NCBI GenBank assembly: GCA_016296675.1
Contig: JAEDIV010000088.1
Span: 1-11,306 of the forward strand
DNA length: 11,306 nucleotides
Source of the DNA: Clostridia bacterium
GTDB taxonomy: Bacteria > Bacillota > Clostridia > Christensenellales > Aristaeellaceae
Direction of reading: 5' to 3'
Made by a program: the position numbers and the translations under genes. The notes under the pieces are model-generated. The model made no database searches, was not told where the DNA came from, and saw only the letters and a list, made by a program, of their open reading frames with translations. Below are positions 1-5,864 of the stretch, one piece after another. The stretch's first letter is position 1; each line of letters begins with the position of its first letter.

Positions 1-42
1 TCCCGTCCCGCTGTGTTGCTTTTTTGAGGTTTTATTCTTAAT

Positions 43-53
43 GAGACAGACCC
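43..53. mobile_element. possible terminal tip of an insertion sequence extending left of the window
   Basis: The motif GAGACAGACCC ends at 53; read on the minus strand it begins GGGTCTGTCTCA. From memory this resembles the terminal inverted repeats of some Firmicutes insertion sequences (IS1182-like elements often start GGG-CTGTCTC). If so, the element lies to the left and dnaK's 3' flank starts at about 54. No transposase sequence and no second inverted repeat are visible, so this is a weak hypothesis. Confidence 0.22.
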
Positions 54-91
54 TTGTGATTTCAAAAAGCTTTTAAAAGCCGTGACAGCAA

Positions 92-1849
92 TCAATTGAC
101 ATCGGAATCAAAGGTTCCGTCGTCGTTATTTGCCTGCGATCCGTCGAAGTTAAAGCCAATGGAGGAGAGTACGCGCGCAAACTCGTCGGACTCAGATTTG
201 ATTTCGCTTATATTTCCGCGTTTAATGGCCTTTTTAAGGGAAGAGATCATCGGGTCAAGCCTTTGCTTGTCTTCTTTCGAAAGTCGTTTTTTGATGCTTT
301 CTGCGTCCACAATCAGCTGCTCTGCGCGATTGACTACATCGAGCTCGGCGCGCTTTTTCATATCTTCCTGACGATATCTTTCTGCGTCTTCCACAGCACG
401 TCTGATTTCTTCATCAGACATGTTGGAGGAGTTTGTGATGGTAATGTTCTGGTTTGCGCCGGTTGCCTTGTCAAGCGCAGAAACATTCACGATGCCGTTT
501 GAATCGATGGAGAACGTGACCTCAATTTCCGGCTTGGTAAAGCCGCGCTTGATACCGTTCAGCATAAATTTTCCAAGCGTCCTGTTTTGATTTGCAAGCG
601 GTCTTTCGCCCTGAAGGACGTGGATTTCAACCTTGTTTTGAAGGGGAGAAGCAGTTGTGTAGATCTGGCTTTTTCGAATGGGGAGAGTCGTGTTTCTCGG
701 AATAATGACGGAGAAATTGTTTCCGACCGTTTCAACGCCCAAAGAAAGCGGCGTAACATCCAAAAGCAGAAGGCTTTTTACACTGCCCTCGAGGATGCCG
801 CCCTCAATCGCTGCGCCCATGGCAACGCACTCATCGGGATTGATCCCGCGGAAGGGATCTTTTCCGGTAAAGCGCCTGACCGCTGCCTGTACGGCAGGGA
901 TGCGCGTAGAACCGCCTACGAGCAGAACCTTGCTGATATCCGATGCCATAAGCCTTGCGTCTGCCAGGGCTTGCTGCATGGGCTCAATCGTCATATCCAC
1001 AAGGTGACGCGTGAGTTCATCAAACTTCGATCTTGTGACCGTTGTTTCAAGATGAACAGGGCCTTTGGCGTTTACGGTGATGAATGGGAGAGAAACAGTG
1101 GTCGAAAGAAGTCCGCTCAATTCGATCTTCGCTTTTTCCGCCGCTTCGCAGACGCGCGCCCATGCGGTTTCGTCTTTTCTCAGATCGATGCCGTTTTCCT
1201 TTTTAAACTCTTCGGCGATGTAATTTGCAAGACACGCGTCGAAGTCGTCGCCGCCTAAGTGATTGTTGCCGGACGTTGAAATCACGTCGATTACGTCGGA
1301 ATCGATCTCGAGGATCGAAACGTCAAACGTTCCGCCGCCAAGGTCGTATACCAAAATGCGCTGTTTTTCCGTCCTGTCGATGCCGTAGGCCAAAGCAGCA
1401 GCCGTGGGCTCGTTGAAAATGCGCTGAACATTGAGCCCTGCGATTTTTCCCGCGTCCTTTGTTGCCTGTCTTTGCGCGTCCGTGAAATATGCGGGAACCG
1501 TTATGACCGCATCCGTTACCGGACCGCCAAGATAGCTTTCTGCATCCGCCTTCATTTTCTGAAGAATCATTGCGGAAATTTCCTGCGGCGTAAAGGATCT
1601 TCCGTCAACAGTAAAGGTGTAGTCGGAGCCCATCTGGCGCTTGATGGAAGAAATGGTGCGCTTTGCGTTTGCCGTCTGCTGACGCTTTGCGACGCTTCCG
1701 ACGATACGTTCACCGGTTTTCGTGATCGCAACGACAGAAGGCGTCGTGCGGTTGCCGTCTGCATTGGGAATGATCACAGGCTCGCCGCCTTCAATGACCG
1801 CCATGCAGGAGTTGGTCGTTCCAAGATCTATGCCGATTAAATATCCCAT
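92..1849 (-). CDS. dnaK: Hsp70 chaperone DnaK, orphan and somewhat divergent
   Basis: This is an ATP-dependent cytoplasmic Hsp70 chaperone of 585 residues. The nucleotide-binding domain shows DLGTTNSC (residues 8-15), VITVPAYF (115-122), [11 protein letters not shown], the phosphate-2 loop GGGTFD (171-176) and [10 protein letters not shown] (309-318). The hydrophobic linker LLLLD (360-364) and DVTPLSLG lead into the substrate-binding domain (about 365-490) and a short helical lid. The segment after AKRQ is short, as in Gram-positive DnaK. Oddities: the nearly universal PPAPRG loop of the substrate domain is replaced around residue 433 by [13 protein letters not shown] is replaced by GNNFS, and the acidic tail ends in TFDSDVN rather than the usual EEV-type end. 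The ATG at 1849 was chosen because it follows GGAGGA by 5 nt and starts at the family's usual MGxxIGIDLG; the longer open frame to 1900 adds unrelated residues. No hrcA, grpE or dnaJ lies beside it, so it may be a second copy. Confidence 0.95.
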   Translation of the reverse strand: MGYLIGIDLGTTNSCMAVIEGGEPVIIPNADGNRTTPSVVAITKTGERIVGSVAKRQQTANAKRTISSIKRQMGSDYTFTVDGRSFTPQEISAMILQKMKADAESYLGGPVTDAVITVPAYFTDAQRQATKDAGKIAGLNVQRIFNEPTAAALAYGIDRTEKQRILVYDLGGGTFDVSILEIDSDVIDVISTSGNNHLGGDDFDACLANYIAEEFKKENGIDLRKDETAWARVCEAAEKAKIELSGLLSTTVSLPFITVNAKGPVHLETTVTRSKFDELTRHLVDMTIEPMQQALADARLMASDISKVLLVGGSTRIPAVQAAVRRFTGKDPFRGINPDECVAMGAAIEGGILEGSVKSLLLLDVTPLSLGVETVGNNFSVIIPRNTTLPIRKSQIYTTASPLQNKVEIHVLQGERPLANQNRTLGKFMLNGIKRGFTKPEIEVTFSIDSNGIVNVSALDKATGANQNITITNSSNMSDEEIRRAVEDAERYRQEDMKKRAELDVVNRAEQLIVDAESIKKRLSKEDKQRLDPMISSLKKAIKRGNISEIKSESDEFARVLSSIGFNFDGSQANNDDGTFDSDVN

Positions 1850-1854
1850 GAAAA

Positions 1855-1860
1855 TCCTCC
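1855..1860 (-). promoter_or_regulatory. ribosome binding site of dnaK
   Basis: GGAGGA on the minus strand, 5 nt before the ATG at 1849. It fixes the start at that ATG rather than at upstream in-frame codons. Confidence 0.9.
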
Positions 1861-1863
1861 AAA

Positions 1864-1887
1864 TATACAATATGCATCTATTGTATA
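1864..1887 (-). promoter_or_regulatory. 9-bp perfect inverted repeat upstream of dnaK, candidate operator
   Basis: The arms TATACAATA (1864-1872) and TATTGTATA (1879-1887) are perfect reverse complements separated by 6 nt. The element lies 3 nt upstream of the dnaK ribosome binding site and overlaps a possible extended -10 (TGGTATACAAT on the minus strand), although I find no convincing -35. It is not CIRCE (TTAGCACTC-N9-GAGTGCTAA), the usual HrcA site of dnaK operons, nor a CtsR-type direct repeat. It could bind a dimeric repressor or act as an mRNA hairpin; the arms are AT-rich, so chance cannot be excluded. Confidence 0.4.
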
Positions 1888-1974
1888 CCAAACATATCAA
1901 TCGTTAATTAAATCCATAAGGCAAAAAGGTAACAGAATTCGCAAAAAATCTGTACGAAGTTTATCTATAATCAT

Positions 1975-2003
1975 TTGACAAAAAGGCATATATTTAGTAT
2001 AAT
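1975..2003 (+). promoter_or_regulatory. perfect-consensus sigma-A promoter of the guanylate-kinase-like/M20 operon
   Basis: TTGACA (1975-1980) and TATAAT (1998-2003) are separated by exactly 17 nt. Transcription should begin near 2010, giving a leader of about 29 nt. It reads away from dnaK. Such a match predicts strong constitutive expression unless a repressor acts. Confidence 0.88.
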
Positions 2004-2038
2004 CACTATCCAATAAAATATAAAGCGAGGATGTAAGG

Positions 2039-2857
2039 ATGTTATTTACCTTTGTGGGCTGCTCCGGCGTAGGCAAGAATACCATCATTAAGGATTTGCT
2101 TGAAAAAAGGCCCCTCGTTTATGATCTTCTTCCGACGGTGACTACGAGAGAAATGCGCCCGGGCGAAAGTCAGGGAAATCCGTATCGTTTTGTTGAAAAA
2201 CAGGAGTTTTTAAAGATGATCGAAGATGGAGAAATCTACGAGCATCAGGCGATCCATGGCGATATCTACGGCGGCAGCTGGAAGCTTCTGAACGAAAAGC
2301 TCAAGGAAAATAAGATCCTCCTTAAGGACATCGACGTTCTGGGCTCCAATACGCTCAAAGAGATTTTTAAAGATACGCTTCCCGTCATCTCGCTTTTCAT
2401 GTATGTAAGTGATGTTGAAATCCTGATTGACCGCCTTCGCAACCGCGGCGAGGCAGAAGACAGAATCGCTGTGCGCAGAAAGCGCTTTGATATGGAGATG
2501 AGCCTTTCAGGAACCGGCGACTATCTGATTAACAATATTAACCGCGAAAATACCGCAAGACTGATCGACGAGATTATATCCTCTGAAACCAATAAGAAGT
2601 ACTTAAGACTTGCGGCCGGCTGCGAGAAGCCTGATCCTGAAAAGATTGACAGGCTGACCAAGGAAGCGCAGGCAGGTGCGGCTATGGCGCGCGTGGAAAT
2701 GGGCTTTAACGGAAAAGAACTTCTGATCCTTGAAGGCGCGGACCGCTATATTGCGGCGAAAAAAGCCGGGGCTTTTATCCAGAAGCATTTTTTAAACGCG
2801 CTGGATGAAACCCTTGAAGCTTCTAAAACGTGCGATATCATGGATTATTTTGGGTAA
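2039..2857 (+). CDS. guanylate-kinase-like protein with a ParB-like C-terminal extension
   Basis: The protein has 272 residues. Residues 1-185 match the guanylate kinase fold (GMP + ATP to GDP + ADP): P-loop GCSGVGKN (7-14), GMP-site residues R37 and R40 in TTREMRPGE, Y49, E68, Y77 and D99 (DIDVLG), and lid arginines R132, R136 and R146/147. All the usual GMP contacts appear present, although the P-loop reads GKNT where guanylate kinases usually have GKGT or GKST. Residues 186-272 are extra, since family members normally end near 200. Within them, ELLILEGADRYIAAKKAG (227-244) resembles the G-x-x-R-x-x-A-x-x-x-x-G signature of ParB-type N-terminal domains. GAGG (2027-2030) lies 8 nt before the ATG. 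The stop codon touches the next start codon. The gene is not beside rpoZ or yicC-like genes as housekeeping gmk often is, so it is probably a paralogue; the biochemical role is uncertain. Confidence 0.8.
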   Translation: MLFTFVGCSGVGKNTIIKDLLEKRPLVYDLLPTVTTREMRPGESQGNPYRFVEKQEFLKMIEDGEIYEHQAIHGDIYGGSWKLLNEKLKENKILLKDIDVLGSNTLKEIFKDTLPVISLFMYVSDVEILIDRLRNRGEAEDRIAVRRKRFDMEMSLSGTGDYLINNINRENTARLIDEIISSETNKKYLRLAAGCEKPDPEKIDRLTKEAQAGAAMARVEMGFNGKELLILEGADRYIAAKKAGAFIQKHFLNALDETLEASKTCDIMDYFG

Positions 2858-3976
2858 ATGAAGATTCAATTTGACAAAGATGAATTCAAGCGAAAACTGA
2901 AAAAATGGGTGGATTTTGAAACTCCGACAGGCGATGAAGAAAGACTGAGCGATTTTTCATCGCTTGTTTTTCATGAGTTTAAGCGCATGGGAGCGAGTGC
3001 AGAAGTTCATCCGCTCAATGGCGGTCCGCTGATTCATGCGATCTATGGAAACGGCAAAAGAAGATGCGTTCTCATGGGCCATATGGACACGGTGTTTCCT
3101 TTCGGTGAAGCAGAAAAATATGATGAAGAGAACGGAAGACTGTACGGCGCCGGAGTTCTGGATATGAAGGGCGGGCTTCTTCTGCTTGTAAAGGTGTTTG
3201 AAGAAACAGCAAAGCATCTTCCGGATGACTGGCGGATTGAGGCCTTAATCAATTCGGACGAGGAAAGAGGGTCTTCTTTCAGCCGCGAAACGATTCAAAA
3301 TGTGCTTGTAGGCACAGACCTCGCGTTCTCTTTTGAAGGAAACAGAGAAAACTGCCTTACGGTGTCAAGAAAAGGAATACTGTCATTTAAAATATCTGCT
3401 AAAGGCGTAGCTGCACACACAAGCGGCGGCGCGGACAAGGAAAAGAACGCGATTTATCTTCTTTCAAGGTCGGTCGGCGAAATCTACGGATGTTTGCTTC
3501 CTGAAAGCGTATGTGTGAACATCGGCGTGATCGAAGGCGGAAAGGCGGTGAATATCGTTCCCGACCGCGCAAGGATGAAAGGAGAAATCCGGGGCGGAAA
3601 CGAAAAAGCAATCCTGGAGGCGGAAGAAAACATAAAGCGGATTGCGCTAAAGAACAAGTGCGAATACACCCGTCTTACGTTTCGTCCGCCGATGCCTGAA
3701 AACGAAAAGACAATGTGGCTTTTTAAGGCGATTTCAGAAATTGAACCCAATCTTATTGCCCGTAATGCGGGCGGCGGAGGAGACGCAGTGTTTGCCTATC
3801 TGTCGGGTGCATACACAATTGACGGCTTGGGCGCAGAGGGGGCGAGGGCGCATACGCGGCGCGAGTATGTGGAAGAAGCAAGCATCGAAAGGCGGTATGC
3901 GCTTTCGGTGAAAGCAGTTTTGAAATGTATGAACGAATTTGACAGGATAAAAAGAATCATCGCAGACGATGAATGA
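2858..3976 (+). CDS. M20 family zinc metallopeptidase (glutamate carboxypeptidase/CPG2-like)
   Basis: This is a cytoplasmic di-zinc amidohydrolase or peptidase of 372 residues with no signal peptide. The M20 metal and catalytic set is complete: H75 and D77 in MGHMDTV, bridging D102 in GAGVLDMKGG, general base E135 and ligand E136 in SDEERGS, E160 in SFEG, and H332 in GARAHTRREYV. The dimerisation domain follows about residue 165 (SRKGILSFKISAKGVAAHTSGG), and GGGGDA and DGLGAEGA precede the last histidine. The pattern is closest to carboxypeptidase G2 and related peptidases that remove C-terminal glutamate or act on small peptides; ArgE/DapE-type activity cannot be excluded. The ATG follows the upstream TAA with no gap, so translation is probably coupled; no strong separate ribosome binding site is visible. 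It is the last gene of its operon, ending in a hairpin shared with the converging gene. Confidence 0.9.
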   Translation: MKIQFDKDEFKRKLKKWVDFETPTGDEERLSDFSSLVFHEFKRMGASAEVHPLNGGPLIHAIYGNGKRRCVLMGHMDTVFPFGEAEKYDEENGRLYGAGVLDMKGGLLLLVKVFEETAKHLPDDWRIEALINSDEERGSSFSRETIQNVLVGTDLAFSFEGNRENCLTVSRKGILSFKISAKGVAAHTSGGADKEKNAIYLLSRSVGEIYGCLLPESVCVNIGVIEGGKAVNIVPDRARMKGEIRGGNEKAILEAEENIKRIALKNKCEYTRLTFRPPMPENEKTMWLFKAISEIEPNLIARNAGGGGDAVFAYLSGAYTIDGLGAEGARAHTRREYVEEASIERRYALSVKAVLKCMNEFDRIKRIIADDE

Positions 3977-3985
3977 TCGCCTGCG
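3961..3985. terminator. hairpin shared by two converging operons, possible bidirectional terminator
   Basis: CGCAGACGAT (3961-3970) pairs with ATCGCCTGCG (3976-3985) around a 5-nt loop. The stem is 10 bp with one A-C mismatch on the plus strand, which becomes a G-U pair on the minus strand. On the minus strand a T-run follows about 7 nt past the stem; on the plus strand only a loose T-rich stretch follows. It overlaps the last codons of the M20 gene and lies between the converging stop codons. The tails are not ideal, so it is only a moderate candidate. Confidence 0.42.
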
Positions 3986-4010
3986 CTTTACAATATTTAA
4001 ATGTGTGAAG

Positions 4011-4406
4011 CTAGCTCTTCCTGCGCTTTCTGTAAACAAACTTGTTCTGAATGGGGAAGTTGATCAGGAATACCGTGATCTCCGTGAGAACCTTCGCAAG
4101 CAGATTATCCTCGCCCATGTGGAATGCGCCGATGAACAGATAGTGGAGAAGCAAGGTGTCGACAAGCAGCACACACGCGGCAAGAGAAACGTATTTGATG
4201 ACGGCGGGCAGCGTATCTTCATCGCCCTTGAATACTACGCGTCTGTTTACGGTGAAGTTGAAGCTTGCGCTTATAACGCGTGCGCAGATATTGGCAAGCA
4301 CATCCCCGAAGGGGGCGAGGAGAAGCCGGTATAAGGTGATGTCAATTACGAAAGAAAGCAGAGAAGAGCAGATGAATTTAAGAACGCGCAGAAAAAGCTG
4401 TTTCAT
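4011..4406 (-). CDS. GtrA-like family membrane protein
   Basis: A small membrane protein of 131 residues with four predicted transmembrane segments (about 9-30, 34-54, 69-93 and 102-120) and a basic tail (KRRKS). Family marks include the N-terminal KFxxxSLLSFVIDxxLY pattern, ARVISASFNFTVNRRVVFK (42-60) and a final NFPIQNKFVYR. GtrA proteins are thought to help move polyprenyl-phosphate-linked sugars across the membrane for decoration of envelope polymers. Its start overlaps the end of the upstream glycosyltransferase gene by 4 nt (ATGA), so the two are translationally coupled. The ribosome binding site is weak (GGGCAG), in keeping with coupling. Which sugar it handles cannot be read from the sequence. 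Confidence 0.88.
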   Translation of the reverse strand: MKQLFLRVLKFICSSLLSFVIDITLYRLLLAPFGDVLANICARVISASFNFTVNRRVVFKGDEDTLPAVIKYVSLAACVLLVDTLLLHYLFIGAFHMGEDNLLAKVLTEITVFLINFPIQNKFVYRKRRKS

Positions 4407-5107
4407 TTTTTCTGCCCTGCTGCATGCTTTGAAAACGCGAACTTGAAGATGCAGGAATAGATCTTCATGGAATCCTTGATGGGGTTGAAGTGAGAGCTCT
4501 CGTTGTCATTGATGTATACGGTCTTGATGGTAACTTCATGAATCGGCGTTCTGGCGCGGGCGGCAACCAGCAGAACGTTGATTTCATACTCATATCTGTC
4601 GCCGGGGACGTCTAAAAACAGCTTCATGCCTTCGCGGTCAAATCCGCGAAGACCGGTCTGCGTGTCCTGTACCTTTACGCCGGTGGCCACAGCGAAAACA
4701 AATCTTGTCAGGCTGTTTCCGAATTTGCTTCTGAAAGGCACCTGTCCGTCGAATTCACGGCTGCCCAGCACCAGCGCTCCGGGGCATTCGATGGATTTTT
4801 CAATGACTTTTTTGATGTCAGGATAGGTATGCTGACCGTCAGCATCGGCAGTGATCAGACGTTCGCAGTCAGGCATATTGTCGTAGATATACCTGATGCC
4901 GGTTTTAAGCGCGCCGCCCTTTCCTTTGTTGACAGGATAGCTGATCAAGCTTACGCGCTCGTCAAGGGCGCTGAATACGTCCTTGAATGCTTCGCCGCTT
5001 CCGTCATCCACAACAACCACGCGAAGATCCTCGTGGGTCAGAAGGAGATTGGTAAGATCAACAAGTCTCATATCCGGCTTGTATGCAGGAATCAGAATTG
5101 CATTCAT
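4403..5107 (-). CDS. family 2 glycosyltransferase (polyprenyl-phosphate sugar synthase-like)
   Basis: A GT-A fold glycosyltransferase of 234 residues, similar to dolichyl/undecaprenyl-phosphate mannose or glucose synthases. Visible marks are the N-terminal strand ILIPAYKP, VVVVDDGS (about 31-37), NKGKGGALKTG (60-70), the metal-binding DADGQH (88-93), and the family's DTQTGLRGF (148-156) followed by DRYEYEINVLL. It has no C-terminal transmembrane segments, so it is a peripheral enzyme; the overlapping GtrA gene supplies the membrane partner. It would charge undecaprenyl phosphate with a single sugar at the cytoplasmic face. The start is a choice: ATG at 5107 lies 10 nt after GGAGG, while an in-frame TTG at 5113 lies only 4 nt after it. 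I prefer the ATG; the difference is two residues. The separate transferase that would pass the sugar to its final acceptor is not in this window. Confidence 0.92.
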   Translation of the reverse strand: MNAILIPAYKPDMRLVDLTNLLLTHEDLRVVVVDDGSGEAFKDVFSALDERVSLISYPVNKGKGGALKTGIRYIYDNMPDCERLITADADGQHTYPDIKKVIEKSIECPGALVLGSREFDGQVPFRSKFGNSLTRFVFAVATGVKVQDTQTGLRGFDREGMKLFLDVPGDRYEYEINVLLVAARARTPIHEVTIKTVYINDNESSHFNPIKDSMKIYSCIFKFAFSKHAAGQKK

Positions 5108-5117
5108 AATCAAGATG

Positions 5118-5122
5118 CCTCC
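5118..5122 (-). promoter_or_regulatory. ribosome binding site of the family 2 glycosyltransferase
   Basis: GGAGG on the minus strand, 10 nt before ATG 5107 and 4 nt before an in-frame TTG at 5113. It favours the ATG but does not settle the choice. Confidence 0.75.
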
Positions 5123-5143
5123 AGAACATTATAAGTTACAGAT

Positions 5144-5172
5144 ATTTTACCAGATACATGGATACAAATCAA
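5144..5172 (-). promoter_or_regulatory. probable sigma-A promoter of the glycosyltransferase-gtrA operon
   Basis: On the minus strand TTGATT (5172-5167) and TAAAAT (5149-5144) are separated by 17 nt, with TGG before the -10 giving an extended -10. Transcription would start near 5137, about 30 nt before the start codon. Confidence 0.6.
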
Positions 5173-5223
5173 GTTACAAATCCTGAGAAACGACCAAACG
5201 TGACAAAACTTCCGAAAAATCGC

Positions 5224-5252
5224 TTGAAAAAGAGAAGTGAATCCGTTACAAT
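5224..5252 (+). promoter_or_regulatory. sigma-A promoter of the xpt operon
   Basis: TTGAAA (5224-5229) and TACAAT (5247-5252) each match consensus at 5 of 6 positions and are separated by 17 nt. The predicted start near 5259 leaves a leader of only about 24 nt, too short for a purine riboswitch. Confidence 0.75.
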
Positions 5253-5282
5253 AAGAAAAAACATAAAAGGCGGCGATGGCAA

Positions 5283-5864
5283 ATGGATCTTTTAAAGAAA
5301 AAGATACTCGAATGCGGAAAAGCGCTGAACAGCGAAGTGCTTCTGGTTGACTCCTTTTTGAATCATCAGGTGGATTGCAGCCTTATGAGTGAAATCGGAA
5401 AAGAGTTTGCCAGACTTTTTAAAGACAAGGGTGTAACCAAAGTCGTGACGATTGAATCCAGCGGAATTGCCCCTGCCGCTATGACGGCATTGGAAATGGG
5501 CGTACCGATGGTTATTCTGAAAAAGGCAACGAGCGCCATTTTGTCCGACGGCGTAATTCAGACAGAGGTATTTTCATTCACCAAGCGCACAAGCTACCAG
5601 CTGACGTTGAAGGGAAAGTTTATTGTTCCCGGCGACAAAGTGCTTCTGATTGATGATTTCCTTGCCAAGGGCGAGGCCGCAATGGGCGGAGCCAATATCA
5701 TCAAGCGCGCAGGCGGCGAAGTGGTGGGCATCGGCGCGGTGATTTCGAAGAATTTCCAGCCCGGCATGAAGCGCCTTCGCGACGCAGGATATCATGTGGA
5801 ATCCCTTGCTCAGGTATCGAGGATGGACGAAAACGTAGTAGAGTTTGAGGATGATGATGAATAA
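5283..5864 (+). CDS. xpt: xanthine phosphoribosyltransferase
   Basis: A purine salvage enzyme that converts xanthine and PRPP to XMP and pyrophosphate in the cytoplasm. At 193 residues it matches the length of the Bacillus subtilis enzyme and can be followed along it: VDSFLNHQVD (22-31), TIESSGIAPA (56-65), and the PRPP-binding motif VLLIDDFLAKGEA (120-132), followed by a flexible region ending SKNFQPG and GYHVESLA. A purine-rich AAGGCGG lies upstream, but its AAGG core is 12 nt from the ATG, somewhat far; an ATG at 5276 is out of frame. It is the first gene of a run of four. Its acidic tail codons (EFEDDDE) double as the ribosome binding site and start of the next gene. Adenine phosphoribosyltransferase is a less likely reading because the xanthine-specific N-terminal motif is clear. 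Confidence 0.95.
   Translation: MDLLKKKILECGKALNSEVLLVDSFLNHQVDCSLMSEIGKEFARLFKDKGVTKVVTIESSGIAPAAMTALEMGVPMVILKKATSAILSDGVIQTEVFSFTKRTSYQLTLKGKFIVPGDKVLLIDDFLAKGEAAMGGANIIKRAGGEVVGIGAVISKNFQPGMKRLRDAGYHVESLAQVSRMDENVVEFEDDDE
5847..5850 (+). promoter_or_regulatory. ribosome binding site of the HAD phosphatase gene inside xpt
   Basis: GAGG inside the last codons of xpt. It is 6 nt from ATG 5857 but touches ATG 5851 and is 3 nt from ATG 5854, so 5857 is the best start among three ATGs in a row. Confidence 0.65.

Noticed and set aside
65..80. Palindrome GCTTTTAAAAGC followed by a T-run on the minus strand, as a dnaK terminator
   Set aside because: The stem would have only about four pairs around a TTAA loop and is too weak for a confident intrinsic terminator.
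587..1258. Long open frame of 223 codons on the plus strand inside dnaK
   Set aside because: It is antisense to a clear dnaK; the sequence resembles no protein family and is explained by the codon bias of the other strand.
2031..2036. ATG-TAA start-stop directly after GAGG upstream of the guanylate-kinase-like gene, as a regulatory mini-ORF
   Set aside because: The ATG touches the ribosome binding site, leaving no usable spacing; probably chance.
1850..2038. CIRCE element or sigma-32-like heat-shock promoter for dnaK
   Set aside because: No TTAGCACTC/GAGTGCTAA pair is present, and no convincing -35 for dnaK could be found.
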